Assembly: GCF_003581585.1 (NCBI RefSeq) | Contig: NZ_QXIR01000019.1 | Span: 1 to 64,000 of the forward strand | DNA length: 64,000 nt | Source: Bacillus salacetis | GTDB lineage: Bacteria > Bacillota > Bacilli > Bacillales > Bacillaceae_B | Direction: 5' to 3' | In this document: positions 32,490 through 41,296 of the stretch, piece by piece | Position numbering within the stretch: position 1 is the stretch's first letter | Layout: each line of letters opens with the position of its first letter | The notes under the pieces: generated by a model | Told to the model about the DNA's origin: nothing | What the model saw: the letters and a program-made list of their open reading frames with translations, nothing else | Database searches by the model: none | Position numbers and translations under genes: made by a program

Positions 32490-33295
32490 ATGTCACTTGG
32501 CTGTGTCGCTTCCTGTTCAATCATAACATCCCAGGAAATGAGCGTTGTACTGTCTCGAACATTAAAATCTCTGATTTTTTCCATTAATACCCTGATCCCA
32601 CCCTCAACGGGATTACTCATCAAGGTTTCATAGATGTCCGAGGGGCTGGAATATGGGTCACCGGGACATTCAACAAGTCCATCCGTTGTCAGGAGGATGC
32701 GGTTCAGTCCTTTTCGGAGTTCCCTTACGCCGCTGCTGTAACAAGGGATGGGTTGGGTGAATGTATTGACTTCTCCTACCCATTCGAAAAATTGTCTCTG
32801 GTTGAGTTGATATTGACCAAGATTTGCAAGCTCGGGGTTAAACAAATGGGCGATACAGTCACCAACAGAAAACCACCATAAATACTTACCTTTTCGTAAA
32901 ACAATAAGACAAGCCGTTTCGCCTTGCACTTCCCTGCATGCTGAAAGAAATTCCTCTTCCTGAAACAAATTGAGGATGGTTTTCTCGATCTTTTTCATCG
33001 TTACTTCTACAGAGAGTGACAGCAAGTCGAGGATTTCTTCCTTCTTTCTATTGAACTGCAGGATTACCAATTCCGCACTGTCCGCAGATTTGTGGGCGTC
33101 TAATATCACTGCAAACTCAAATGTTTCTTTTTCATCTGCCCAAATCAAGCAGCCGTCTTCATTTTTGTATTGCCCCGCCCGTGAATTACCGCCAAACCGT
33201 CCCAGGGACATATGATGGAAGTTTTCGATATTGATGATGTCCACATAGTCTTTTTGCTTACCGGTCCAGCTGATTTCTTGAATGCTATTTGCCAT
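32486..33295 (-). CDS. PP2C-like protein phosphatase
   Basis: A 269-residue protein with PP2C landmarks in order: GGNSRAGQYKNEDGCLIW near residue 34, AVILDAHKSAD near 64, LWWFSVGDCIAHLF near 139 and ILLTTDGLVE near 199. The Asp of DGHx is replaced within DAHK, keeping a metal-binding Asp. It would dephosphorylate Ser/Thr proteins. No partner kinase is nearby. It is tightly packed between the HIT gene and the small membrane protein. Confidence 0.8.
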   Translation of the reverse strand: MANSIQEISWTGKQKDYVDIINIENFHHMSLGRFGGNSRAGQYKNEDGCLIWADEKETFEFAVILDAHKSADSAELVILQFNRKKEEILDLLSLSVEVTMKKIEKTILNLFQEEEFLSACREVQGETACLIVLRKGKYLWWFSVGDCIAHLFNPELANLGQYQLNQRQFFEWVGEVNTFTQPIPCYSSGVRELRKGLNRILLTTDGLVECPGDPYSSPSDIYETLMSNPVEGGIRVLMEKIRDFNVRDSTTLISWDVMIEQEATQPSDI

Positions 33296-33296
33296 C

Positions 33297-33743
33297 TCAC
33301 AGATTCTCCATATATTCTTTTAGACGTATGCACAGATCGACTACTTCCCGGCTGCCGCCCATCGGAGCATCTTCCCAATCATATACTTCCATCGGTCCCC
33401 AGTATTCTTCCGGTGTACCCGGGTATCTGGCAACAATGTGCATATGAAGATGCGGCACGGAATTTCCCGACACAAGGGAATAGATATGCTCGGCATTTTC
33501 GGATTCCTTCAGAGCCTTACTCACTCTCGACATGGTCACCCCAAATGCTTCAGCTTCCCCTTCTGTCATATCGGCCAGGGATGGAGCATGCCTTTTCAAG
33601 TCAATCATGATATGCCCCAAATAATTTGGCTTTCCATTTCTATCGATGTGTCCGACATAAACATATTCGTCCTCAAAAATCTTCACACCTGAAGTGTTGA
33701 TTTTACCGGCGTGCTTATCACAAATAAAACAGCTGTCGATCAT
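33297..33743 (-). CDS. HIT-family hydrolase
   Basis: A 148-residue histidine-triad protein. SVPHLHMHIVARYPG at about residues 95-109 is the H-x-H-x-H motif, and CFICDKH at the N-terminus may bind zinc. HIT enzymes cleave nucleotide-linked phosphates such as AMP-lysine or dinucleoside polyphosphates. Its TGA is followed by the PP2C ATG within two bases. Confidence 0.9.
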   Translation of the reverse strand: MIDSCFICDKHAGKINTSGVKIFEDEYVYVGHIDRNGKPNYLGHIMIDLKRHAPSLADMTEGEAEAFGVTMSRVSKALKESENAEHIYSLVSGNSVPHLHMHIVARYPGTPEEYWGPMEVYDWEDAPMGGSREVVDLCIRLKEYMENL

Positions 33744-33759
33744 TTTAATATCCCCTTTT

Positions 33760-33783
33760 GCAAGAACGGACTCACCGTTCTTT
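33760..33783. terminator. Hairpin between lipoprotein and HIT genes
   Basis: AAGAACGG, five-base loop, CCGTTCTT, with TTTATT on the plus side. On the minus strand it directly follows the stop of the lipoprotein gene. Confidence 0.6.
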
Positions 33784-34394
33784 TATTGTTCTGCTTTCTT
33801 TTCCTCGACTTTGATTTTTAGTAAAAGGACGGTGTCTTCATGCTCAATGACGTAGTCGATGGTCTCTTCATCTTGAAAATCAATGGTTCTCATCGAGTTA
33901 CCGGAAGTCCCGCGGTAAACAGCGAGAATCTTTGTTTCCCCCAGGTTCAGTTCCACCTCGTCTTCTCCAAGCGCATATTCCCCTGATGTCATCATATCTT
34001 GCTTGAAAATTGTTTTCACTTGTTCCGGCATTGATTTCACGCCGGGTCCATAAAGAAAGACCTGCGGGTCCTCTGAATTCGGGTTGATGATGCCAAAGCC
34101 CAGGTTTCCTTTTTCCACTTGTTCAGGACTGTTCCCATAGGAGAGCTGTGTCAAAGGCTCAGTCTCCTTCGCTCCATTCCTGTACTCTTCGACCCAAAGC
34201 GTAACCCACCTGTCATCTGCATGAGGTAAGTGGAACTCAAAATCGAAAAGCACACCTAACGACAAATCAGCAAACGTTTTTTCATAATCGGAATTTTCAT
34301 TTATAGAGATAACTGGAAGTCCCTGTTTCGCCGAGCAGCCAATAAGGAATAGAACTGCCATCAAAATAAGGAACGAAAGGTGTTTCTTCAGCAC
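33783..34394 (-). CDS. Putative lipoprotein
   Basis: About 203 residues starting at GTG 34394 (after AAAGGGGAGA). The signal peptide LKKHLSFLILMAVLFLIGC ends in the lipobox. The mature protein is acidic, with no recognised family; GDEL-like turns and a C-terminal KIKVEEKKAEQ tail. Upstream in-frame codons to 34463 lack a ribosome binding site. Surface-exposed, function unknown. Confidence 0.72.
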   Translation of the reverse strand: MLKKHLSFLILMAVLFLIGCSAKQGLPVISINENSDYEKTFADLSLGVLFDFEFHLPHADDRWVTLWVEEYRNGAKETEPLTQLSYGNSPEQVEKGNLGFGIINPNSEDPQVFLYGPGVKSMPEQVKTIFKQDMMTSGEYALGEDEVELNLGETKILAVYRGTSGNSMRTIDFQDEETIDYVIEHEDTVLLLKIKVEEKKAEQ

Positions 34395-34531
34395 ATGGCT
34401 CTCCCCTTTCTGTATATCAGCCAATATGAATATTTTACCATTAAATATGGAAGTTTCCTTCATTTTTTTGAATATTTTGAAGAGGGATTCTGTTAGAATA
34501 ATGAAAACGGATTATAAAGGACTGAAGTGTA

Positions 34532-35083
34532 ATGGAAGTGGAGTATTTTATTGGAGTTGTACCTCCAAAAGATTATTTAAACACAATAGAGACTTTTCAG
34601 TGTAAGTGGATTGAGCAGTCAGGTGTAGAACCGCATATCACATTAAAGGCGCAGGGAGGATTGACGGCTGATAAGGGCTGGATACCTAAAGTGGAGAAGG
34701 TGTGCGGGTCGTTCGCCCCATTTCATGTTTCCCTGGAAAAGCCAACTTATTTTGGAGATAACATTTTATTTCTACAAGTGAAATCAACTGGACTGCAGAA
34801 ATTGCATCAGCAACTAGTGCAGGAAATTTCACCATCAGAAGACCTGATTAAGAAGTATTATGAACTTGAAGCCTTTATCCCTCACCTTACTCTCGGGAAG
34901 GAACAATATGGCGGAAACATTTCCAGCGGCCTGGCAAAAAAGGAACTAAAAGAGATGGAACGTTTGGCAGATAAAGAGTTGGCACCCTATCCTGAGTTTG
35001 AAGTGAATTTTGTAAGAATCTATGAGCTGAACACTGAGAAGCAAAGGTACGAGAGGTATTCGGATATACCTTTAGACAGCTGA
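34532..35083 (+). CDS. 2H phosphoesterase (2'-5' RNA ligase-like)
   Basis: A 183-residue protein with the two H-x-T motifs of the family, PHITLK at about residues 34-39 and PHLTLG at about 115-120. It resembles YjcG of B. subtilis. Members cleave or ligate 2',5' or cyclic phosphodiester bonds in RNA or nucleotides. The ribosome binding site is weak. Divergent from the lipoprotein gene. Confidence 0.88.
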   Translation: MEVEYFIGVVPPKDYLNTIETFQCKWIEQSGVEPHITLKAQGGLTADKGWIPKVEKVCGSFAPFHVSLEKPTYFGDNILFLQVKSTGLQKLHQQLVQEISPSEDLIKKYYELEAFIPHLTLGKEQYGGNISSGLAKKELKEMERLADKELAPYPEFEVNFVRIYELNTEKQRYERYSDIPLDS

Positions 35084-35133
35084 TGTGTGGTAATTCATGA
35101 TTTTTTCAAAGGTGCCATCCTGTAACTACTTTA

Positions 35134-35162
35134 AAAAGGTCAGAGGCGCCTGCCTTTGACCT
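35134..35162. terminator. Bidirectional hairpin between converging genes
   Basis: AGGTCAGAGGC, short loop, GCCTTTGACCT, between the plus-strand 2H gene and the minus-strand gene ending at 35172. Confidence 0.7.
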
Positions 35163-35171
35163 AAAGACCAA

Positions 35172-35750
35172 CTATGTCTGTTCATCAATTCTGTGCCACT
35201 TGAAATCCTCGCTCTTAAATTCATTTGTACCTTTTGGGTATCCATAATAATAAAGCTTTTTTCCTTCTTTGTCATAGGCTGCCGGGTAAAGGAAATCTAC
35301 TTGTTCACTGAATGGAAATAAGAAAGAAACTCTTTCTCCTTTATTTACTTCTTTTCTAATAATATCCGGTTCAACACCCGCTTCAATATAGGCTATTTCT
35401 TCGTCATAAGAGATTACACTCAATAGGGTTGCTGCATCCTTTTCTGTGGAAACACTCATCCCGCCAACAGTTTGAACTTTGTCTTTACTAAACGGTATGT
35501 AGGTTGAGAAGCTGCTGAGAAATAATAGTCCCGACTTTTCAGTATGTATCGTTTGGTACATCTCTTCCTGGTCACTTTTAAATAAAAATATCACAGATGA
35601 GTCTGCATCATAGCGTTCCACTAACTCTGCATCTTTAGAAAGAAAAGAATTGCTTTTCGCAGCACTGAACGCCGTAAACCTATACCCGCTTATAAAAAAT
35701 ACAAAGACGGCTATAATCATCAGTGGTAATACAAATGGCCATTTCTTCAT
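35172..35750 (-). CDS. Membrane-anchored extracellular protein, unknown function
   Basis: A 192-residue protein. An N-terminal helix (KKWPFVLPLMIIAVFVFFISG) anchors a soluble beta-rich domain (VIFLFKSDQEEMYQTI, SVISYDEEIAYIEAG). ATG at 35750 follows AGGAGGTG. It is divergent from the transporter at 35820; the 70-bp gap should hold both promoters. Confidence 0.68.
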   Translation of the reverse strand: MKKWPFVLPLMIIAVFVFFISGYRFTAFSAAKSNSFLSKDAELVERYDADSSVIFLFKSDQEEMYQTIHTEKSGLLFLSSFSTYIPFSKDKVQTVGGMSVSTEKDAATLLSVISYDEEIAYIEAGVEPDIIRKEVNKGERVSFLFPFSEQVDFLYPAAYDKEGKKLYYYGYPKGTNEFKSEDFKWHRIDEQT

Positions 35751-35819
35751 TAGAAACACCTCCTGAAAAAGTGTATGCTAAACTTACCCAAACAAATCTT
35801 ACATGCAGGTTGTGGCTTT

Positions 35820-36764
35820 ATGAATTTGTTCGAAAAACTTTATACGCTTATCATTTTCTTAGCTGTCGTCACTGGGCTGGTCATAGGACAGTCCGGCGTT
35901 ATCAGTGCACATGCAGATCGTTTCGTAGCCCCGCTGCTGGTGGCCATGCTTTACATAACCTTTTTGCAGATACCGCTTGAGGAAATAAAGAAAGCCTTCA
36001 AGAATAGAAAATTCACCTTTGCATCAGTTATCATCAATTTTGCCTGGACGCCGGTCCTGGCTTGGGTTTTAGCGCTGATATTCCTTGGTGACAAGCCATC
36101 ACTCTATATAGGGTTCATCATGCTGATGGTCACTCCGTGTACGGATTGGTACTTGATCTTCACCGGTATTGCGAAAGGGAATATCGCTCTTTCAACAGCA
36201 ATACTGCCAATGAATTTAATTTTGCAAGTCCTGCTGCTGCCTGTCTACCTTCTGATTTTTGGAGATACAGCAGGTGTTATCGAGTATGACTTCCTTCTGA
36301 ATAGTATATTGCTCGTGTTGATCGTCCCGCTTATCTTATCTGCCTTAACGAAATTCATATTAAGAAGCAAGCAGGAACTCAGAGAAAACCTTGTCTCAAA
36401 ACTCGCGGTATTCCCGATCCTGTTTCTGAGCCTGGCCATCGTCGCCATGTTTGCCTCAAAGGGACAGATGCTGTTTGAAAACGTGCATCTCCTATGGCAA
36501 ATCACGCTGCCAATCCTTTTGTTTTTTATAGTGAATTTCTTTATCGGACAATCAATAGGCAAGCTTATGAAGTTCCCAAAACCAGACAGAACGAGCTTGA
36601 GCTTGACCACCCTTGCCAGGAATTCACCTATTGCCCTGGCCATTGCCATGACGGCCTTTCCCGATCAGCCGCTCATCGCTCTGACTCTAGTAATCGGTCC
36701 GCTGCTCGAGCTGCCTATCCTGGCTGTTATTTCCCACGTATTACTTTTGAGTTCCAAAGATTGA
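35820..36764 (+). CDS. Arsenite-efflux/bile-acid:sodium symporter family transporter
   Basis: About 314 residues with ten helices. VTPCTDWYLIFTGIAKGN near residue 110 matches the Cys-containing signature region of ACR3/SBF-type carriers. It may export arsenite or move an organic anion; no arsR or arsC lies nearby, so arsenic is not assured. I chose the ATG at 35820; the ribosome binding site is weak at both it and the ATG at 35775. Confidence 0.8.
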   Translation: MNLFEKLYTLIIFLAVVTGLVIGQSGVISAHADRFVAPLLVAMLYITFLQIPLEEIKKAFKNRKFTFASVIINFAWTPVLAWVLALIFLGDKPSLYIGFIMLMVTPCTDWYLIFTGIAKGNIALSTAILPMNLILQVLLLPVYLLIFGDTAGVIEYDFLLNSILLVLIVPLILSALTKFILRSKQELRENLVSKLAVFPILFLSLAIVAMFASKGQMLFENVHLLWQITLPILLFFIVNFFIGQSIGKLMKFPKPDRTSLSLTTLARNSPIALAIAMTAFPDQPLIALTLVIGPLLELPILAVISHVLLLSSKD

Positions 36765-36812
36765 AATGTTCCTATCTAATGGTTTTTTCGTAAAATATGC
36801 TGCTATACTCTC

Positions 36813-36834
36813 CCTCTCGAACCCCGGTCGAGAA
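36813..36834. other. Short hairpin between converging genes
   Basis: CTCTCGA, seven bases, TCGAGA. No clear T-run; possible weak terminator. Confidence 0.4.
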
Positions 36835-36861
36835 GGAAAAAATATATATACGGAATCACCC

Positions 36862-37143
36862 TCAGCTTAAGAAAGAAATGGCTTGCCAAAGGATCAGCCC
36901 AATACCGGCAGTAGCAATCAGCAGATTGAAGATTGCTGTTTTCATGTCGCCCTTCTTTCGATACTCAAAGAAATCCTTCGCTCCTTTTAATGTCCAAATG
37001 AGTATCAATACAAGCCAACCTGAGATATCATTGCCGGGATGTTCATCAAATAATGATTTTGCAGCGATTAACAAAAGAGCAACCATCACAATGTAAAAAG
37101 CAATGATTCCAGGCGATATCTTTGTTCGTGCTTCTTGTGTCAT
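36862..37143 (-). CDS. Three-helix small membrane protein
   Basis: A 93-residue protein with helices near 12-30, 41-56 and 68-90 and a basic loop (FEYRKKGDMK). The start follows GGATGGAG. No family recognised; cotranscribed with the gene at 37167. Confidence 0.65.
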   Translation of the reverse strand: MTQEARTKISPGIIAFYIVMVALLLIAAKSLFDEHPGNDISGWLVLILIWTLKGAKDFFEYRKKGDMKTAIFNLLIATAGIGLILWQAISFLS

Positions 37144-37166
37144 TCAACTCCATCCTTTCAATTGAT

Positions 37167-37667
37167 TTAAAAAGCAGGAAATAAAAACAAAACAGAGCCT
37201 GCGAGAAGAGAAGAACCTATCCACGTGAAAAATAACTTTCTTTCTGTTTTAATGGTGGGTTCGGTCAGGATATGAATCAGGGACAGGACAAAAAGATTGA
37301 TCCAAAATAAGAAATAATAAACAACCAAAAACATGATCCATGTATGTGCGTTGATAAGAGCTTGTAATGAAGTACCAAAGAATAGGATAATAAACAACAC
37401 AAAGGAAATCATCAAGATCAATAGAATGATAATGTACATCTTGTACCATATCCTGTGTACCATAAACCCCTTTTCTTTCTTGGCAAAATGGTAGATCATC
37501 CGGTTAAAAATACAAAACAAAACTGAAATCCCTATAAATATAACCAATTGTTTTATGGCTGTTTGTTCAATCGTGCTGCTAACATTTGTAAAATAATAGT
37601 TCCCTGTATAGGCCAAAAGAAATAACGCCAGAATACATACCATTTGTCTCAAGCCGTAAAACCTCAT
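37167..37667 (-). CDS. Polytopic membrane protein, unknown function
   Basis: A 166-residue protein with five likely helices. Short polar loops (HFAKKEKGFMVHRIWYK; TEPTIKTERK). It ends 23 bp before the next small membrane protein gene. No family recognised. Confidence 0.62.
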   Translation of the reverse strand: MRFYGLRQMVCILALFLLAYTGNYYFTNVSSTIEQTAIKQLVIFIGISVLFCIFNRMIYHFAKKEKGFMVHRIWYKMYIIILLILMISFVLFIILFFGTSLQALINAHTWIMFLVVYYFLFWINLFVLSLIHILTEPTIKTERKLFFTWIGSSLLAGSVLFLFPAF

Positions 37668-37813
37668 AACTTTTTCCCGTCTCCGTCTGGTTTCATATCA
37701 AACATCCCCCAAATCTATTACAGTTCACGATCCTTTACCTTTCCAACCTTCTCTATTCCTTACGAATGGATGGAGTGAAAGTTTCGCTGTTTGTCCATTG
37801 AAGGTTGACTCAA

Positions 37814-38695
37814 TCATTGGTTCTTAGTGTAACGAAGGAAGACCAAATCATGCTCATGCTTAAAGCCTGTCTTACGATATAAATGGAGCGCTTTCTTATT
37901 TTCTGTATTCACGCATAATGAAATCGTCCTCATCTCATCGAACGTAAACAGCCATAATAGCGCCCCGGTAATCAAGCTCATACCGACTCCCTTCCCTCTA
38001 TCCTGTTCATCCACTGCAACAAATTCAATGGCAGCTTCCCCGAATTCCGGCTCGGCTTCAACATAAATATAGCCCGATAAATGACTGCCTTCTTTAACCA
38101 TGAAAACTTTTCTATATTGATTCCTTCGTTTGATGATTTTTCTGCCGCTGTAGTGTGTATCGGGGAAGGTCCTGTCGTGTAAATCGATCATTTCCTGCAC
38201 AAGGTCATCCGAAAGTTCCTGAATCCCGCCATCACCAAGCCTGCTGGCAGCCTCCCTGTCAAAGGTCAGGATGGTTTGCCCGCTTTCGGGCACAAACCCC
38301 AGAATTTCTGCAAACCCTATTACTTCGATGTTTTTTCGATTAGGAAACATATAGATGAAAGTGACATAGGCAGGAAGCAGCTTAACTGCCTCACCCCATA
38401 TCTTGTTCAGCGCTTCCCTGTTTGTGCTTTTTACGAATGGCCCCCATACCTCTGCTGATTGGTTTTCACTATCTATATCAAAGCCGGCAACTCCAATCAG
38501 TTCCTGGTCAGTTAAAGCCACGATAAAACAGTCCGATAGATCGGAATCCGCAAATTCTTCCCTGAAAGAATCTGCAATTTCTTCTTCCCCTTTTCCTAAA
38601 TAGCCTATGTGTGATTCTTCAACCCTATTAACCTTTGAAATGAATTGAGAAACCAGGCAAATATCGTTATCATCCATTCTTCTAATGAGGTCCAT
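37814..38695 (-). CDS. Two-domain GNAT acetyltransferase
   Basis: A 293-residue protein. The C-terminal GNAT domain is complete: AAIEFVAVDEQDRGKGVGMS carries the acetyl-CoA loop near residues 228-240, then TISLCVNTENKKALHLYRKT. The N-terminal half is a degenerate GNAT domain (ELIGVAGFDIDSENQSAEVW). The start codon overlaps the upstream gene's end by 14 bp, so they are probably coupled. Substrate unknown. Confidence 0.87.
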   Translation of the reverse strand: MDLIRRMDDNDICLVSQFISKVNRVEESHIGYLGKGEEEIADSFREEFADSDLSDCFIVALTDQELIGVAGFDIDSENQSAEVWGPFVKSTNREALNKIWGEAVKLLPAYVTFIYMFPNRKNIEVIGFAEILGFVPESGQTILTFDREAASRLGDGGIQELSDDLVQEMIDLHDRTFPDTHYSGRKIIKRRNQYRKVFMVKEGSHLSGYIYVEAEPEFGEAAIEFVAVDEQDRGKGVGMSLITGALLWLFTFDEMRTISLCVNTENKKALHLYRKTGFKHEHDLVFLRYTKNQ

Positions 38696-39302
38696 TTTGC
38701 TTTCCTCCTGTTTTAATCTTATAAAGAAAGAATAAAAAGCAAAGGACTATCCCCGCAGCAGCTGTGATAACACCATAAGGAATGGCAGTTTGCCTTTCTT
38801 CTTCATCCCACTGATGCTTTACCGTATCAACACCCAATGTTTTCCCGGGATGAGATTGGAGAAAGCTTTCAAAGGTTTGTTTTCTTTCTCTATCAGGATC
38901 TTTCACTTCTCCATCCAGCATCAAAACCATCCCGTTGGCTCCCCTGATTGGAATCAGAAAATCTGCTTCTTTACTTCTCTCAAGGAATAAGAGGAACTCT
39001 CCACCCTCTTCCTGGAACTCTTTTGCCCACCCGACATCATTGTAGTCGATCCCAGCGGTTTCTTCCTCGGAAGCAGTTCCTCTGTAAACAGTTTTCACAT
39101 GAAAGGCGAGTCCTTGAAATACAAATTCCCCTGCTGATGGTTCACTTGTAAAATCATATTCGCCAACAAGAATGACGTCTGCCCTGTCAACCAATTCTTG
39201 TGGATCGATTTCAACCCAGCTTGTTGCATGAACAGAAGTAGTCATGCTCAAAAGGATAATAGAGAAAGCGACATTGAAAGCAAAACAACCAGATTTTTTC
39301 AT
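38682..39302 (-). CDS. Secreted protein with C-terminal membrane anchor
   Basis: A 206-residue protein with signal peptide (cleavage near SVHA-TSW), an extracellular domain (QELVDRADVILVGEYDF) and a C-terminal helix at about 172-194 followed by a basic tail KIKTGGKQNGPH. The domain resembles DUF-type carbohydrate-binding or adhesion modules only vaguely. Function unknown. Confidence 0.7.
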   Translation of the reverse strand: MKKSGCFAFNVAFSIILLSMTTSVHATSWVEIDPQELVDRADVILVGEYDFTSEPSAGEFVFQGLAFHVKTVYRGTASEEETAGIDYNDVGWAKEFQEEGGEFLLFLERSKEADFLIPIRGANGMVLMLDGEVKDPDRERKQTFESFLQSHPGKTLGVDTVKHQWDEEERQTAIPYGVITAAAGIVLCFLFFLYKIKTGGKQNGPH

Positions 39303-39369
39303 ATCATCTCCGCCTTTTATGAATTAGACGTAAAATATAGAAATAAGTTCCTTTGACCAAAACTAGTAT

Positions 39370-40230
39370 TTAGATATACTTAAGAAGGATTTCTATAATG
39401 ATATCCGGCCGGTCCTTGTGGATTTCATGATCGCTTCCCTCAGCAATCACAAGTCCAGCAGTCTTATTTAGCATTGCCAATTCCTCTTGCAGCTCACGCC
39501 ATACCTTCTCATGAAGATGTGCCTCAGTCTGAGGAATGCCATGGTCAATAAAAGGCTGTGCAGAGACAGCCTGGTCACGGGCGATGACTGTCAGTGGGAT
39601 AGCAGGAAAATCCCCGGAAGCGTTTATTATCTCACTGTCTCTTGGCCAGTTCTGAAATTCCCTTGCAATCGTGTGAAATAAATCCGGACTTGTGATGAAA
39701 GTTTTATAGTCATTGAATGCATGTTTGGGTAAGGTTTTTTCTGCATCATGAATCGCAGCTTCCATTTCTGTTTCTAACTCAATACTGCTCTTCTTGGAGG
39801 ACTGGATATTGCTTTGGATCATTTTTTCTTCACTTATATAGGACCACATGACAGGTAAGTCGAGATCATATATCCGGTAATAATCCGGTGAGGTGGAATC
39901 AATCAAGACCAGCCCCTTCACTTTTTCAGGAAACATTCGTGTGTATTGCTGCACACAGAGGCCGCCAAATGAATGTCCAGCGAGAACAAATGGCTTCTGG
40001 ATATCCAATTGCCGGACAAGCAGATCCAGCTCCTCCGCTATTGCTCTCACATGGCGCGGTTCATTTGAAACCTTGCTCTTTCCATAGCCGGCTCTATGAT
40101 AAAGGACGATAGTGAAATCACTCTTCAACTCTTCTGCAATATCCAGCCAGCTGTAAAAAGAGTTGCCTATACCTGTCTCAATAATAAGTGTGGTATCCCC
40201 TTCCCCGATTACTACAAATTCTAAATCCAT
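39370..40230 (-). CDS. Alpha/beta hydrolase
   Basis: A 286-residue hydrolase. The nucleophile elbow GHSFGG is near residues 88-93, the acid is likely in VIARDQA and the catalytic His in GSDHEIHKD near the C-terminus. The HRAGYGKS segment matches the broken homologue at 13.5-14.2 kb (DRAGLGRS). TTTGAAATAATTGG lies 31 bp ahead of the start. Substrate unknown. Confidence 0.87.
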   Translation of the reverse strand: MDLEFVVIGEGDTTLIIETGIGNSFYSWLDIAEELKSDFTIVLYHRAGYGKSKVSNEPRHVRAIAEELDLLVRQLDIQKPFVLAGHSFGGLCVQQYTRMFPEKVKGLVLIDSTSPDYYRIYDLDLPVMWSYISEEKMIQSNIQSSKKSSIELETEMEAAIHDAEKTLPKHAFNDYKTFITSPDLFHTIAREFQNWPRDSEIINASGDFPAIPLTVIARDQAVSAQPFIDHGIPQTEAHLHEKVWRELQEELAMLNKTAGLVIAEGSDHEIHKDRPDIIIEILLKYI

Positions 40231-40261
40231 TTTCAGCGTTCAACCCCTAATTGGTTTTGTT

Positions 40262-40275
40262 CCAATTATTTCAAA
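40262..40275 (-). promoter_or_regulatory. TTTGAAATAATTGG motif
   Basis: Identical to the motif at 24126-24139 and 31 bp before the alpha/beta hydrolase start; possible extended -10 promoter. Confidence 0.35.
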
Positions 40276-40317
40276 CATTCAACTTACTTACAATACATTC
40301 CACAAAATCAACCCAAA

Positions 40318-40343
40318 ACAAAAAGGACAGTGCTCCTGTCCCT
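40318..40343 (-). terminator. Terminator after the YozG-like gene
   Basis: AAGGGACAG, five bases, CTGTCCTTTTTG on the minus strand, right after the stop at 40348. Confidence 0.85.
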
Positions 40344-40347
40344 TGTT

Positions 40348-40566
40348 TTAGTCATTTCCTTCTTCGATTCTATATTCTAAAATATCTCCCGGCTGGCAAT
40401 CCAGCGCTTTGCAAATCGCTTCAAGAGTGGAGAAGCGGACTGCTTTGGCTTTACCGGTCTTCAAGATGGACAAGTTGGCCATTGTGATCCCCACCCGCTC
40501 AGATAGTTCCGTTACACTCATCTTTCGCTTTGCCAGCATCACATCAAGATTGATAATTATTGGCAC
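40348..40566 (-). CDS. YozG-like HTH transcriptional regulator
   Basis: About 72 residues, PIIINLDVMLAKRKMSVTEL, SERVGITMANLSILKTGKAK, one Cro/XRE helix-turn-helix. It closely follows the B. subtilis YozG type. GTG at 40566 follows GAGGTGA. Coupled to the DUF2975 gene 11 bp upstream. A perfect 27-bp palindrome at 41100-41126 is a candidate operator. Confidence 0.9.
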   Translation of the reverse strand: MPIIINLDVMLAKRKMSVTELSERVGITMANLSILKTGKAKAVRFSTLEAICKALDCQPGDILEYRIEEGND

Positions 40567-40576
40567 TGCATTCACC

Positions 40577-41056
40577 TCAGATCGTTAAGTCATTTTCCGA
40601 TTTTATATCAATTGCGTTTCTCAAAAGTTTCTGAAGAACAGCTGCAAAGACTCCGATGACTACGGAGGCAAAGATAATGACCATCCCTATCAGGATAACG
40701 CCCGGCGCATCGTCAATTTCCGCCATCATATAGAAGAATGGCAGACCCGCTGCATAAAGGATACTGATCATTGCGGCATACAGCTTGATCTTTTTCAAAG
40801 CGCTCACAGACAAGTCAGAAAAAGCATTGTTTTTGTCGATGTAAGTCAAGAGCCTGTATGATTGATACAAAGCAGCAAAATAAGGAATTGCCGATATATA
40901 CATTACAACAAAGATGGCATACAGCCACGTCAATGCCTCATAATCGTGTTCAGCTGCTTCCATGGCCACCATAGGCAGACCCAGAACACAGGCAGCAAGT
41001 ATGGGCAGCCCGAGTAAAACCAGTGCAGCTTTCAAAAATAGTGTTTCCCGCTTCAT
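40577..41056 (-). CDS. DUF2975 membrane protein
   Basis: A 159-residue four-helix protein. YRLLTYIDKNNAFSDLSVSA, LKKIKLYA is the conserved DUF2975 segment between helices 2 and 3. ATG at 41056 follows GAGGTG. The gene pairs with a YozG-like regulator, as yoaS-yozG in B. subtilis. Function unknown; it may sense the membrane state for its regulator. Confidence 0.88.
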   Translation of the reverse strand: MKRETLFLKAALVLLGLPILAACVLGLPMVAMEAAEHDYEALTWLYAIFVVMYISAIPYFAALYQSYRLLTYIDKNNAFSDLSVSALKKIKLYAAMISILYAAGLPFFYMMAEIDDAPGVILIGMVIIFASVVIGVFAAVLQKLLRNAIDIKSENDLTI

Positions 41057-41099
41057 GCAAAGCACCTCACTTAAACGAATGTTACATTGATTTTAATAT

Positions 41100-41126
41100 A
41101 ATATTTATTGATAATCAATAAATATT
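41100..41126. promoter_or_regulatory. Perfect 27-bp palindrome ahead of the DUF2975/YozG operon
   Basis: AATATTTATTGAT, one base, ATCAATAAATATT, 44 bp before the DUF2975 start. It overlaps the likely promoter and is a good operator candidate for the YozG-like protein. Confidence 0.7.
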
Positions 41127-41154
41127 TATTGCAATTTATTATTTTTCGAGTGAT

Positions 41155-41292
41155 TTACCAAAGAATCAGTTTGCTGGCAAGGTCTCCGATAGTCCATTCA
41201 TACGACTTGACTGGAAGTTCATTATCAGACTCCTTACATACAAAAAGCTGAAGATCCAATTCCCTGACCTCCAGCTTGCCAATAAACAGCAA
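41155..41292 (-). pseudogene. Orphan C-terminal gene fragment
   Basis: An open frame without usable start encodes LLFIGKLEVRELDLQLFVCK, ESDNELPVKSYEWTIGDLAS and ends KLILW. The composition is protein-like, so this looks like the end of a lost gene after the anti-sigma stop. No family recognised. Confidence 0.4.
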
Positions 41293-41296
41293 CAGG

